Position numbers and translations under genes: made by a program
Part shown: positions 35,336-44,318 of the stretch, one piece after another
Numbering within the stretch: position 1 is the stretch's first letter
Layout: every line of letters starts with the position of its first letter
Notes under the pieces: model-generated
The model's input: only the letters and a program-made list of their open reading frames with translations
What the model was told of the DNA's origin: nothing
Databases searched by the model: none
Source: Nostoc sp. CHAB 5834
GTDB lineage: Bacteria > Cyanobacteriota > Cyanobacteriia > Cyanobacteriales > Nostocaceae
DNA: 64,000 nucleotides
Direction of reading: 5' to 3'
NCBI GenBank assembly: GCA_020829485.1
Contig: JAIVFU010000028.1
Coordinates: 1-64,000 of the forward strand

Positions 35336-36305
35336 TGACTCAGAATCCTTACAATCTCAGTGTCTCGGTTGGTTATTGACAGATGATGTCAAAAATAACG
35401 ACCAATCTGTAGAATGTGAGGTAAATGACGGGGTAAAAAACCTCCACAATGAAGCCACTGTTCCAAAAAGCAGTGAGCCAAAATTGGGAGGAACGCCCCA
35501 GACCTTTCAATTGGGAGAAATTCCTACTGTGCTAGATCGTTTCCAAGCTGTCCTTAAGAATCGCTTACAAATCCAAGCCCAAGAACACCCACCTTTATTT
35601 CCTTGGGAAACACAATTAATCGACTATCCCGATTTTGTTGATGAGCCGTCAATGACGCTCGTTCCTACCTGGGGGTGGATGGTACAACAGTCGAAACTGA
35701 ACCTGCCGCATCCGTTACCGGAGAGAGTTTTTCAGCAATTGCTGGAAAAATGTCAGGCGATGGTGACATCTTCCGTGCCTCTGGGAGCAAAATTAGTTCA
35801 AGTGGTGGAAAACTTTTTTCCCAACGAGTCTCAAGCACTAAACGATATCGCGGGACTGGTGCTAAGAAGCACCTACCGTTCTGTAAGTACTCTGGAGAAA
35901 ATTCCCAATATTCAGAGCGATTATTCAGATTTACAACCGCGTCAACAAATGGCTTTGTCGTTGCTGGCAGCTAAACAACTGCTGGAAAATCTGACTCTAC
36001 CACTTTCAGCAGCTAGTCCAGTGGTAGAAAGACAATGGTTAACCACTGTCGGTAATTTGAACATCAGAGTAGAGTATCAGTCTGTAGGTAAGCTTACGAA
36101 GTTACTTGTTCAGGCTGAGTTACCCGTTAAAGGAACTTTGACACTTCGCACAAGTGGTACTTTAGCAATGGCAACATCTTCAACTCCAGGATACTTAAGT
36201 GTAGAGTTAGGTTGCGAGCAACTTAACCCAACTTATACTCTGGAAGTTGAGTTTCCAGAAATAGACGAACAGCCGCTTTTGTTTGTCATTAATCTCACTG
36301 TGTAA
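35328..36305 (+). CDS. patU: Heterocyst patterning protein PatU (undivided form)
   Basis: A 325-residue protein starting at ATG 35328 and overlapping the hetZ stop by eight bases, so translation is probably coupled. The N-terminal 80 residues are acidic and poorly structured, and the rest (from about LGEIPTVLDRFQAVL) is a mixed alpha/beta region. In Anabaena PCC 7120 the same locus is split into patU5 and patU3; here it is one frame, as reported for other Nostoc. PatU3 is a negative factor in heterocyst frequency and interacts with HetZ. Identification rests on position, size and my recollection of the family. Confidence 0.85.
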   Translation: MNSDSESLQSQCLGWLLTDDVKNNDQSVECEVNDGVKNLHNEATVPKSSEPKLGGTPQTFQLGEIPTVLDRFQAVLKNRLQIQAQEHPPLFPWETQLIDYPDFVDEPSMTLVPTWGWMVQQSKLNLPHPLPERVFQQLLEKCQAMVTSSVPLGAKLVQVVENFFPNESQALNDIAGLVLRSTYRSVSTLEKIPNIQSDYSDLQPRQQMALSLLAAKQLLENLTLPLSAASPVVERQWLTTVGNLNIRVEYQSVGKLTKLLVQAELPVKGTLTLRTSGTLAMATSSTPGYLSVELGCEQLNPTYTLEVEFPEIDEQPLLFVINLTV

Positions 36306-36739
36306 CCTTAATTGCCACCGCTAGTACGTAATGGGGAATATCTTAAGGTAACTATTGCCTAGTTGTTGCCTTGGGGCTTTTTCTGTCTCTAGATACTATT
36401 AGCAACAGGGTGCTTACTTATACTTAAAGTGTGGTTACAGTTAACCAGTGGGTGTAAACTCACCCTCCACCCCATAAGTGATTTTTTATGGGTACTCGTC
36501 AGTCTACTGGGTTACTAGCAAAGCCTGGGGAACGAGTTACTTTGTGTTATGCTGATTTCGCCTTCATTTTACCAAGCCACCAATTTTTCACAACGAATTT
36601 ATTCGGTTGTGTTACTTTTTTATACAAAATTATGTTAACGCTTGGCGTTACAGTTCGCAGTAACCTTATATCATGTTGGCTTGATTAGTTATTAAACTCC
36701 AAGAACCCCAACCCCCTCTCCGCAAGCCTATCCATTACC
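36306..36739. other. Non-coding gap after patU
   Basis: No supportable gene. It contains 'gggtgtaaactcaccctccacccc' near 36449-36472, which can fold, and AT-rich sequence. A 66-codon frame at 36488-36688 lacks protein character. Confidence 0.4.
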
Positions 36740-37000
36740 CACATCTTTCTTAATAAACAGACAAAATACTTAAAATTAGACCGAAACGGTCAAGCAATTG
36801 CAGCAATTCGCTACGCTTACGGCACAGAAGCACCTACTCTTTATTGGTCTTGTGATGCACTCAAGGAGCCAGACCAAATTATTGTTGCCTCTGAGCGTTT
36901 ATCTGACCAAAATTGGACTGCTTTTCCTGAGCAAAGTATGCTATCTTTTCAAGCTCAGTCATTACAGCCAACAATTAGCCTGTTGGAGAAATTTGCTTAA
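36740..37000 (+). pseudogene. 3' remnant of a class II glutamine amidotransferase (EgtC/YafJ-like)
   Basis: An open stretch without a start reads THIFLNKQTKYLKLDRNGQA, then IAAIRYAYGTEAPTLYW, and later QIIVASERLSDQNWTAFPEQ and SMLSFQ, ending at TAA 36998. The strand pattern 'hhASE.L....W...PE...hSh' is that of the C-terminal half of class II (Ntn-type) glutamine amidotransferases in the EgtC/YafJ group. The N-terminal catalytic Cys2 region is absent upstream, where only repeat-like 'aaccccaaccccctctcc' is found. It is therefore a truncated gene. Confidence 0.55.
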
Positions 37001-37039
37001 TTGGGGTTAAATAAACATTGCAACGGGTTACTGTTATAA

Positions 37040-37071
37040 AATAACTCTTACCATTATTGGTAAGAGTTATT
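37040..37071. repeat. Perfect hairpin after the amidotransferase remnant
   Basis: AATAACTCTTACC (37040-37052) and GGTAAGAGTTATT (37059-37071) are exact complements around a six-base loop. A second 'gttgggtttcgttcctcaac' repeat follows at about 37095-37122. Either could end transcription of the lost gene. Confidence 0.5.
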
Positions 37072-37315
37072 AAACCCAATAAAGCCCTGAGAATGTTGGG
37101 TTTCGTTCCTCAACCCAACCTACATTAGAGTTATTTTTTAGGCTTAACCAAACAGTATTGGATAGTATCTTGGGATAAGGGAAAAAAGTTAATTACTAAT
37201 CAGGCATTACTGAATTGAAGTATGAATCTGGATGTAGAGACGTAGCTTTTCTTCGTCTCTACAAGGATTTTGGTATTATGCAAAATCATTTTCATACATG
37301 GAATCAGCAACGCCA

Positions 37316-38905
37316 CTAATCACTTATTTTCTTTGGATGCTCAAGTTGAATTAGCAACCAAGCTCCTCCAGAGGATATCAATAACAACGGTGTCAACCAA
37401 TCACCCCAACGCACATATAAAGTCTGCGTTTGTCGCCGATAAATTGTTTCAGCATGAGTTTCGTAAGTATTATATCCAGATATCCACAAGGTTCTGCCGT
37501 GAGGATCTATAAAGCCTGAATATCCGGTATTAGTTGCCCGTGCTGACCATCTATCAGTTTCAATTGCCCGCATGATATCCTGTGCATGATGCTGGAATGG
37601 CATCGATGCAGTGTAATGGGCATCGTTAGAAGAACTGACAATAAATTGCCCACCCGCAGCAGCTTGACGGCGAAATTGCTCAGGAAAAGCAGATTCATAA
37701 CATATACTAGCGATCGCCCGACCAAAAGGAGTATCAAATATTTGATTTGCCGAACCCGGAACTTGGTGTGCCTCCAAAGGCGACAAGCGTTGAACTATCC
37801 CGCCTAAAATTCCTTCAAAGGGAATATATTCTCCCAAGGGTACTAGTTTGGACTTATCGTAGCGGCTGACGATTTCACCCTTACTATTGAAAGTAAACAA
37901 ACTAATTGTATAACTGTCTCCCCGTTCTCCAAAAGCCCCAATCCAAGCAACTACGCCTTTCTCCTTCACGGCTGCAACTAAAGCAGTTTCCATCAAATTA
38001 CGCTGGAAAATAGGTAAGGCTCCTTCTGGGGTGAGGACTGCATCTACACCTTGGTCTGCTAAAGTTATATACCCACTGGTGTAATTTTCTTGGGCGCGAC
38101 GAAACCCTTCGGAACTTCGTAAAAGTCGATTTGGAATATTACCCTGAACAATCCCCACTTTCAAGGCTGCTTCTGGTAATTGGGCGATGGGACGGCTATA
38201 TAAGATAAAACCGATGAGGTGTAAGGCAATTAATAATCCTGTGGCGATAACCCAGTATTTATTAACGAACCACAGAGGCACAGAGGACACGGAGGTTCTC
38301 TCTGCGCCCTCTGCGTCTCTGCGGTTCGTCCATCCTTCAGCAATCAAGCCATTCACAGCAACTATTCCTGCTGTCACAGTATTAGGCCCAGAGAGTTGCC
38401 CCAAATGTAAAATTACGAGATTGTGCGGACTTTGGGTGTAAGCAAGGGAACTCCACCACAAAGGCCCCGCACTCCATAGACTCTCTAAGCCGCACCAGAC
38501 TGCTGTACCAATAAGTATACGTAGCCAGGGTTTTTGCCCGTTCAGGCGAACCATTACAGCCGCCCAAATAGCAACAAATACTCCCCCCAAGAGGCTGATA
38601 AATCCCCAACAAAAAAGGGTGATTGCCAAACTTGGCAACCAAGGAACGCCCAACCATGTCATCGGATGAATTCCGGTAATCCAAGATAGAGCGACACCGT
38701 GATAACCGATACCCCAGAAGAGAGCAGGGGGGGCAGGGGGAGATGAGGGAGCAGGGGGGGATGGGTTTTTGCGTTTGGCTGAGGTGAGAAGTATTACCCA
38801 GAGGGGGACTAGGGCAATCCAAGCCAGAAACCATGCACCTACAGGGGCCACGGTTAGCCCCATTAAAATGCCGCTAGCTAAGGCAATTAAGCAAGGGATT
38901 GACAT
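37316..38905 (-). CDS. lnt: Apolipoprotein N-acyltransferase
   Basis: A 529-residue inner-membrane enzyme that adds the third acyl chain to the N-terminal Cys of lipoproteins. The N-terminal half has about seven membrane helices. The C-terminal nitrilase-fold domain carries the triad Glu294 (LTPEGALP), Lys353 (SKLVPLGEYIPFE) and Cys402 (SICYESAFPE). One more hydrophobic helix ends the protein. Two intergenic-type repeats are translated inside it (around residues 45-65 and 189-213), in loops. The start is ATG 38905 (or GTG 38914), and these bases belong to the end of the upstream tnpB element, so the original N-terminus was probably replaced. The first helix still appears complete. Confidence 0.88.
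   Translation of the reverse strand: MSIPCLIALASGILMGLTVAPVGAWFLAWIALVPLWVILLTSAKRKNPSPPAPSSPPAPPALFWGIGYHGVALSWITGIHPMTWLGVPWLPSLAITLFCWGFISLLGGVFVAIWAAVMVRLNGQKPWLRILIGTAVWCGLESLWSAGPLWWSSLAYTQSPHNLVILHLGQLSGPNTVTAGIVAVNGLIAEGWTNRRDAEGAERTSVSSVPLWFVNKYWVIATGLLIALHLIGFILYSRPIAQLPEAALKVGIVQGNIPNRLLRSSEGFRRAQENYTSGYITLADQGVDAVLTPEGALPIFQRNLMETALVAAVKEKGVVAWIGAFGERGDSYTISLFTFNSKGEIVSRYDKSKLVPLGEYIPFEGILGGIVQRLSPLEAHQVPGSANQIFDTPFGRAIASICYESAFPEQFRRQAAAGGQFIVSSSNDAHYTASMPFQHHAQDIMRAIETDRWSARATNTGYSGFIDPHGRTLWISGYNTYETHAETIYRRQTQTLYVRWGDWLTPLLLISSGGAWLLIQLEHPKKISD
38265..38339. repeat. Palindromic intergenic-type repeat translated within lnt
   Basis: ACGAACCACAGAG at the left is mirrored by CTCTGCGGTTCGT at the right, with 'ctgcgccctctgcgtctctgcgg' inside. 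The same kind of sequence lies between genes at 16590-16625 and 63690-63750. Here it adds about 25 codons (TNRRDAEGAERTSVSSVPLW) without a stop. Confidence 0.7.
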
Positions 38906-40212
38906 CCTCCCCACCCTACTTGCGTTTTGGGTGGGGATTCCAAAGATCGCTCTTTGGGTTTCCTCTTTCCACGAGTTGATTTGCTTGAAGGAGTTTCCTC
39001 ACCCAAGTATTGATCAGTCTCTCCAGAGGCGTTAGTTCCGACGTGACCCGCCGTACTTAATGCTTTTTCTAATATGTTCCGCGCAGCGTTCCAATCTCTG
39101 TCTTGAGTATGTCCACAATGAGGACAAATATGAGTTCTAGTGCTAAGAGTCTTTTTGACAACTTCACCACAGTTAGAGCAATTCTGACTGGTGTAGTGGG
39201 GCGGAACTGCAACAGTTACCACGCCAAACACCTTACCAAAATACTCAACCCACTCACGAAACAGCGACCAGGAAGCGTCACTAATCGATTTAGCCAAGCG
39301 GTGATTTTTCACCCTAACGGGTTCGCCAGTCGCTTCAAATCGGGAAACCCGCCCAACGCGCTGGCTCACCATATTTCGCACCATCAAATCTTCATACGCC
39401 ACAAGGTCGTTAGACCTCACCACGCACCTTGCCGTCTTAACAGCAAAGTCTTTACGTTGGCGACTTACTTTGAGATGCTTACGTGCAAGTTTATTTCTAA
39501 ACTTAATTCTGTTTTTAGAACCCTTTTTAGTCTTAGACATCCGACGTTGCAAACGTCTCAAAGACTTCTCACTTTTACGAAGATGCCGAGGATTTGCAAC
39601 TGTTTCCCCGTTACTATCTGTATAGAAGTGGTTCAATCCCACATCAATACCAATAGTTTTACCCGTTGGCTCTCGCCTTTCTACTCGCTCTTGGTCAATG
39701 CAAAATTGGCAATAATAGCCATCTGCACGACGGACAACCCGCACTCTTTTAAACTGTTTAAGTTGGTAGAAATGCAGGTCACGGGTTCCCCAGAGCTTGA
39801 AAGTTCCTGCTTTAAATCCATCAGAGAAAGTGATGTACCGACGGTCGTCAGAAAGTCGCCACCCACAAGTTTTGTACTCGACAGAACCGTGTGTTCGTTC
39901 TTTCTTAAACTTTGGAAATCCCTTTTTCCCTGGTTTGTTTTTCTTGCAGTTATCAAAGAATCGAGCAATTGCAGACCACGCTCTTTCAGCACTAGCCTGT
40001 CTTGCCATCGAATTAAGCTTAGACACCCAAGGAAACTCGGTGTTAGCAGCAAGCACAGCACAGAATTTACTCAGGTCGTATCGCCCAATACCCTTGTTAT
40101 CCATCCAATATCTAAGGCTTGCATTGCGAACAAAACGAGCAGTTCTAATCGCTTCATCAAGCGCTTGATACTGCTCGTTTTCTCCCTCAAGTTTGGCCTC
40201 AAATACCAGCAT
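38887..40212 (-). CDS. tnpB: RNA-guided endonuclease TnpB (IS200/IS605 family, no TnpA)
   Basis: A 441-residue TnpB from ATG 40212; an upstream start at 40242 adds ten residues. The RuvC nuclease residues are all present: Asp190 (IGIDVGLNHF), Glu274 (VAYEDLMV) and Asp373 (DRDWNAARN). Between the last two is a four-Cys zinc finger (CSNCGE ... CPHCGH). The C-terminal tail is basic and includes the typical RGKRKPKERS. TnpB proteins cut DNA guided by an omega RNA transcribed from the element's right end, and promote element retention. No TnpA transposase gene lies nearby, so this copy cannot move by itself. Its last 19 bases overlap the lnt start. Confidence 0.92.
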   Translation of the reverse strand: MLVFEAKLEGENEQYQALDEAIRTARFVRNASLRYWMDNKGIGRYDLSKFCAVLAANTEFPWVSKLNSMARQASAERAWSAIARFFDNCKKNKPGKKGFPKFKKERTHGSVEYKTCGWRLSDDRRYITFSDGFKAGTFKLWGTRDLHFYQLKQFKRVRVVRRADGYYCQFCIDQERVERREPTGKTIGIDVGLNHFYTDSNGETVANPRHLRKSEKSLRRLQRRMSKTKKGSKNRIKFRNKLARKHLKVSRQRKDFAVKTARCVVRSNDLVAYEDLMVRNMVSQRVGRVSRFEATGEPVRVKNHRLAKSISDASWSLFREWVEYFGKVFGVVTVAVPPHYTSQNCSNCGEVVKKTLSTRTHICPHCGHTQDRDWNAARNILEKALSTAGHVGTNASGETDQYLGEETPSSKSTRGKRKPKERSLESPPKTQVGWGGCQSLA

Positions 40213-40320
40213 GTTTACGTTATGTACACCAACGTAAATCATAACATAGAAATTGCGTAGATATCCACTGTTCTCTCACTTGTTTTGCTTTCAGTAAAAC
40301 AAGTGAGAGAACGTGGAGAT
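38899..40320 (-). mobile_element. IS605-type tnpB element; right end at lnt, left end approximate
   Basis: The right end is placed by a hairpin TCCCCACCC / GGGTGGGGA (38908-38916 with 38929-38937) followed on the minus strand by GGATGTCAA, ending at 38899. A 3' hairpin plus TCAA is the pattern of IS200/IS605 right ends. The left end is not certain. A 22-bp hairpin at 40264-40317 upstream of tnpB is the best candidate for the left-end structure. The precise left cleavage site and target tetranucleotide cannot be read from this copy alone. Confidence 0.6.
40264..40317. repeat. Long hairpin upstream of tnpB
   Basis: GTTCTCTCACTTGTTTT (40270-40286) is the exact complement of AAAACAAGTGAGAGAAC (40296-40312). 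Past a single bulged T, TCCAC (40264-40268) pairs with GTGGA (40313-40317). It has a nine-base loop. It may be the left-end structure of the tnpB element or a transcript barrier. Confidence 0.65.
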
Positions 40321-40326
40321 TTTAAC

Positions 40327-40376
40327 CCACCTTTCATCCCCTCCCTACTCTGCCCGTGGTAGGGGATGAAAGGTGG
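40327..40376. terminator. Hairpin downstream of gyrA
   Basis: CCACCTTTCATCCCCT (40327-40342) is the exact complement of AGGGGATGAAAGGTGG (40361-40376). It lies 54 bases beyond the gyrA stop. On the minus strand it is followed by GTTAAAATC, with no strong T-tract. Likely gyrA 3' end structure. Confidence 0.5.
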
Positions 40377-40429
40377 CTCATGGTAAAGAGATAAATCTCT
40401 CTCCCTGCCTCCCCTGCTCCCCCTGCTTT

Positions 40430-43045
40430 TTACTCTGCTTCTTCTGCATCGGCAGCATCAGGTGGAACTATTGCCACTCCGGTAATGGCATCATCTTCGT
40501 CTAAACGCTGCACTCTGACTCCAGTTGCCGATCGCGATTGGATAGAAATCGCATTTACCGCTTGACGGATGATAATACCGCGATTTGTCACCATCATGAT
40601 TTCATCATCATCATTGTTGACAATGCGTAGGGTTGCCAACTTGTCTTTGGTTTTGCGGTTTTTGAACTTGGTTGCCATTAAACCCTGACCAGCACGGTTT
40701 TGCAGGCGGAACTGGGCAACTGGTACGCGCTTACCATATCCTCCCATTGTAATTACCAACACCCAAGGGCCAACAATGCCACTGCTAGGCACTTCTGCGG
40801 ACTCTTCATTAGTTTCGGTAATTTCGATATCTTCTGTTTCGATTGTTTCGATTGTTTCGATATCTTCAATTTCGGCTTCTGTAACTATATCCAAAGTTTC
40901 AAGAATTGCTGCGGGGAGGATATCCATACCCACGAGTTCATCTTTATTTTTGAGTTTCATGGCTTTTACCCCACGAGTCGCCCTACTTAAAGGACGGAGT
41001 TGTTCGTGGTTGCACCGGAAGTTAATTGCCATCCCGTTCCGAGAACCAATGATTACACTGTCCTCGACTCTGGCACGTCGCACCCAGCGCAGTTGGTCGC
41101 CTTCTTCTAAGGAAATGGCAATCAAACCATTGGCGCGAATGTGACTAAATGCTGCCAATTCGGTTTTTTTGATATTGCCGCCCTTGGTGAGCATGACCAG
41201 ATATTCTTCACTGCTAAACTCGTCAACAGGTACAATCGAGGTGATTTTTTCCTCTTTGGGAATTGGTAGCATCTGGACAATTGGTGTCCCGCGGCTAGTA
41301 CGCGAACTCGCTGGAATTTGATACGCTCTCAGGCAATAAACAACACCACGCTCACTAAAGAATAAAATACTGTCGTGATCGCAGCAAGTCAAAAAATGCT
41401 CAATGGTATCATCATCTTTCACCTTGGCTGCGGCTTTGCCTCTGGTAGCACGGCTTTGGGCTTCAAAGGTGTTAACTGGCATCCGTTTGATGTAGCCTTG
41501 CTCTGTAACCAGAATTATTGCTTTTTCATTGGCAATTAGGTCACGGTCATCTAATTCGCCTTCCCCTGGTAAAATCACCGTGCGGCGGGGTGTAGCAAAG
41601 TTAGTTTTTAGTTGCGCGACTTCGGTTTCAATAATTTCTAGCACTCTCTCCCGATGTGCTAAAATATCTTGCAAATCGGTAATTTTCGCTTGCAATTCCT
41701 CGTGTTCCAAACGAATTTTGTCTGCTTCTAAGGCAGTCAAGCGCCGCAATTGCATTTGCAAAATCGCATCTGCTTGTACTTCCGAGAGTCCGTAAGTTGT
41801 GATTAATTCGCCTTTGGCTGTGGGTGCATCGGGAGCATGGCGAATTAAGACAATAATTGGATCTAACTGGGATAGGGCAATTAATAATCCTTGCAGGAGA
41901 TGGTCGCGTTCCTCGGCTTTCCGCAGTTCGTAACGGGTGCGTCTAGCAATGGATTCGATGCGGAAATCCAAGAAGACGGTTAAGAACTGCTTGAGGGTGA
42001 GTACTTGGGGTTCGCTATTCACCAACGCCAGCATATTTGCGCCGAAGTTGGCTTGCAGTGGCGTTTGTTTGTAGAGGTTATTTAGAACGACGCGGGGATA
42101 AGCATCACGCTTGAGTTCGATGACAACTCGCATCCCGTCGCGATCGCTTTCATCCCGGATATCTGCGATGCCCTCTAGCCGCTTCTCGTTCACCATTTCG
42201 GCTATTTTTTCAATCAGCGCCGCTTTATTGGTTTGATAGGGCAATTCGGTGATGATAATTGCTTCTCTATCTGGCCGTCCCCGTTGTTCAACGGTTTCAA
42301 TGTTAGCGACACCACGCATGGTAATGGAACCACGCCCGGTGGTGTAAGCTTCTCGAATGGCAGATGTCCCCAAAATTTGCGCCCCAGTCGGAAAGTCTGG
42401 GCCGTGGACATACTGCATTAATTCGAGATCGGTGATTTCTGGATTGTGGATTACAGCCACTAAAGCATCAATCAATTCGCCCAAATTGTGCGGCGGAATG
42501 TTGGTTGCCATACCAACGGCAATCCCAGAGGAACCGTTGAGTAACAACTGGGGAATCCGTGCCGGTAGCACTGTCGGTTCTTGCTGGGAACCGTCGAAGT
42601 TATCGGCGAAATCTACGGTTTCATACTCGATGTCGTGGAGTAGACCAGCACTAGTTAAAGCTTGCAAGCGGCATTCTGTGTACCGCATGGCGGCTGGCGG
42701 ATCGTTGTCTACCGAACCAAAGTTACCATGTCCGTTAACTAGGGGCGATCGCATGGAAAAATCCTGCGCCATCCGCACCAAGGCATCATATACTGCTGTG
42801 TCACCGTGGGGGTGATATTTACCCAACACTTCCCCCACAACACGAGCGCATTTCTTAAAGGGGCGATCGTGGAGCAGACCTAGCTCGTGCATTGCGTAGA
42901 GAATGCGACGATGCACAGGTTTTAGACCATCCCTGGCATCTGGCAACGCCCGACCCACTATCACGCTCATGGCGTATTCCAGATAAGACTGCGACATTTC
43001 GGTTCGCAAGTCTATCGGGATAATCCTCTCCTGTGAGGTTGTCAT
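40430..43045 (-). CDS. gyrA: DNA gyrase (topoisomerase type IIA) subunit A
   Basis: An 871-residue breakage-reunion subunit that makes the transient double-strand cut during supercoiling. The active-site Tyr is in [11 protein letters not shown] (about residue 119). The quinolone region reads [20 protein letters not shown], with Thr in place of the usual Ser83. The C-terminal beta-pinwheel is present, but a canonical GyrA box (QRRGGKG) is not; the matching place reads [12 protein letters not shown] ParC-like role cannot be fully excluded. Residues about 720-747 are an acidic, repetitive insert ([20 protein letters not shown]) between pinwheel blades. It is monocistronic from ATG 43045, and gyrB is not nearby. 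Confidence 0.9.
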   Translation of the reverse strand: MTTSQERIIPIDLRTEMSQSYLEYAMSVIVGRALPDARDGLKPVHRRILYAMHELGLLHDRPFKKCARVVGEVLGKYHPHGDTAVYDALVRMAQDFSMRSPLVNGHGNFGSVDNDPPAAMRYTECRLQALTSAGLLHDIEYETVDFADNFDGSQQEPTVLPARIPQLLLNGSSGIAVGMATNIPPHNLGELIDALVAVIHNPEITDLELMQYVHGPDFPTGAQILGTSAIREAYTTGRGSITMRGVANIETVEQRGRPDREAIIITELPYQTNKAALIEKIAEMVNEKRLEGIADIRDESDRDGMRVVIELKRDAYPRVVLNNLYKQTPLQANFGANMLALVNSEPQVLTLKQFLTVFLDFRIESIARRTRYELRKAEERDHLLQGLLIALSQLDPIIVLIRHAPDAPTAKGELITTYGLSEVQADAILQMQLRRLTALEADKIRLEHEELQAKITDLQDILAHRERVLEIIETEVAQLKTNFATPRRTVILPGEGELDDRDLIANEKAIILVTEQGYIKRMPVNTFEAQSRATRGKAAAKVKDDDTIEHFLTCCDHDSILFFSERGVVYCLRAYQIPASSRTSRGTPIVQMLPIPKEEKITSIVPVDEFSSEEYLVMLTKGGNIKKTELAAFSHIRANGLIAISLEEGDQLRWVRRARVEDSVIIGSRNGMAINFRCNHEQLRPLSRATRGVKAMKLKNKDELVGMDILPAAILETLDIVTEAEIEDIETIETIETEDIEITETNEESAEVPSSGIVGPWVLVITMGGYGKRVPVAQFRLQNRAGQGLMATKFKNRKTKDKLATLRIVNNDDDEIMMVTNRGIIIRQAVNAISIQSRSATGVRVQRLDEDDAITGVAIVPPDAADAEEAE

Positions 43046-43535
43046 AACCTAAAAATCTCCAAAAATCGTAGATTTTAGCTTGTTTACTCAACAAAGCGCA
43101 AAATTATTCTAAATTGCTCTTGAATAACTGCCATAATTTGATACAATTCTAGCATATATTGCCTATTCTTTGCCTGGAAAGCTAACCCAAATATCTAGTA
43201 AAAAAACAGTATAATAATTTACACTTTATAAGCTCTACCTAATTAACAAGAGCAGTGAACTAAAAGGTTGCTTATTGCAAAATTACTTAATTAATTTGAA
43301 AGATGACGGGGTTAATTTAAGGCAACAATATAAATTGGCTTTATAGCTCTTACTTTTATAACCGTTATTTATTAGATTTGTCACTAAATAAGGTCTGAAA
43401 AATTAAACCCTAGTTGATCATTTCTACTTAGACAAAGAGCAGAAATGGATAAAGCCTTCCAAGATGTAATTAAACGAGCATTCGCAAAATTTTATCAGAA
43501 TAAACAGGGCATTTTGACGTAAAGGAGAGAAAATT
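43046..43535. other. AT-rich gap between gyrA and trmB (divergent promoters)
   Basis: 490 bases with no convincing gene. A 25-codon frame (43445-43522, MDKAFQDVIKRAFAKFYQNK...) lies just before the trmB ribosome binding site; I treat it as unproven. The region must contain the promoters of both divergent genes. Confidence 0.45.
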
Positions 43536-44189
43536 TTGGCAGCAGTCCGAGTCCGCCAGCATGTTAATCCACTTGGTAAAAAGTATCAAACACCAGCAAG
43601 TCCCCAAGATTTGGAAAAAATTTATGCAAAGCCAAATCAACCGCTACATTTAGATATTGGCTGCGCTAAAGGACTGTTTTTGCTGAATATGGCCAAAATA
43701 GAACCCAACTGGAATTTTCTTGGCTTAGAAATTCGGGAACCGCTAGTGGTGGAGGCGAATAAGTTACGTTCTGAGTTAGGTTTGACAAACCTGCACTACT
43801 TATTTTGCAATGTGAATAACTCACTGCGATCGCTATTATCTTGCCTCCCTCTGGGAAGTTTACAACGCGTTACAATTCAATTCCCCGATCCTTGGTTTAA
43901 AACCCGCCACGCTAAACGTCGTGTAGTGCAACCAGAACTAGTGGCAGAATTAGCCAGTTATCTTGCAGTTGGGGGAGTTGTATTTCTGCAATCAGATATG
44001 GAATTTGTTGCTGTAGAAATGCGCGATCGCTTTGCTGCTCACCCAGCTTATCAGAAAGTTGGTACAGAAGAATGGTTGTCACAAAACCCGCTACCAGTCC
44101 CCACAGAACGGGAAATAGGTACGCAAAAAAAGGGTGAACCTGTTTATCGAGCTTTATTTGTCAAACGAGAAGTTGTGAATGAGGGGTAG
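43536..44189 (+). CDS. trmB: tRNA (guanine-N7-)-methyltransferase
   Basis: A 217-residue SAM-dependent methylase that makes m7G46 in tRNA. The SAM-binding motif is LHLDIGCAKGLFLLNMA (about 38-54), followed by LGLEIREPLV and the family signature QFPDPWFKTRHAKRR (about 116-130), which contains the catalytic Asp. The start is TTG 43536 with AAGGAGAG upstream. It is the first gene before a 1.2-kb repeat-rich gap. Confidence 0.93.
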   Translation: MAAVRVRQHVNPLGKKYQTPASPQDLEKIYAKPNQPLHLDIGCAKGLFLLNMAKIEPNWNFLGLEIREPLVVEANKLRSELGLTNLHYLFCNVNNSLRSLLSCLPLGSLQRVTIQFPDPWFKTRHAKRRVVQPELVAELASYLAVGGVVFLQSDMEFVAVEMRDRFAAHPAYQKVGTEEWLSQNPLPVPTEREIGTQKKGEPVYRALFVKREVVNEG

Positions 44190-44318
44190 TGGCGGTATGA
44201 GCATCTAGCGCTATAAACGCCAAATTTTGCTTGAAATATTGACATTTTATAAATCATATAAGTAAGTCGGTACGAATAAATCGAACTATGTGAAGTAATG
44301 TAAAATTATTGTAATCAA

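Noticed and set aside
36488..36688. 66-codon frame after patU
   Set aside because: The translation has no family resemblance and no ribosome site, and it lies in a decaying region.
39103..40260. Long open frame (385 codons) on the plus strand opposite tnpB
   Set aside because: It is exactly antisense to the complete TnpB gene, has no recognisable domain or ribosome site, and shows low-complexity His/Ser/Phe bias typical of a reverse-strand shadow.
40700..41144. Plus-strand open frames within gyrA
   Set aside because: They are antisense to the acidic repeat and pinwheel domain of gyrA; Phe/Ile/Ser-rich translations reflect the opposite strand of that repeat.
43445..43522. 25-codon frame just upstream of trmB
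   Set aside because: It has no clear ribosome site and is too short to judge; it may be chance or a remnant, so it is mentioned only in the gap description.
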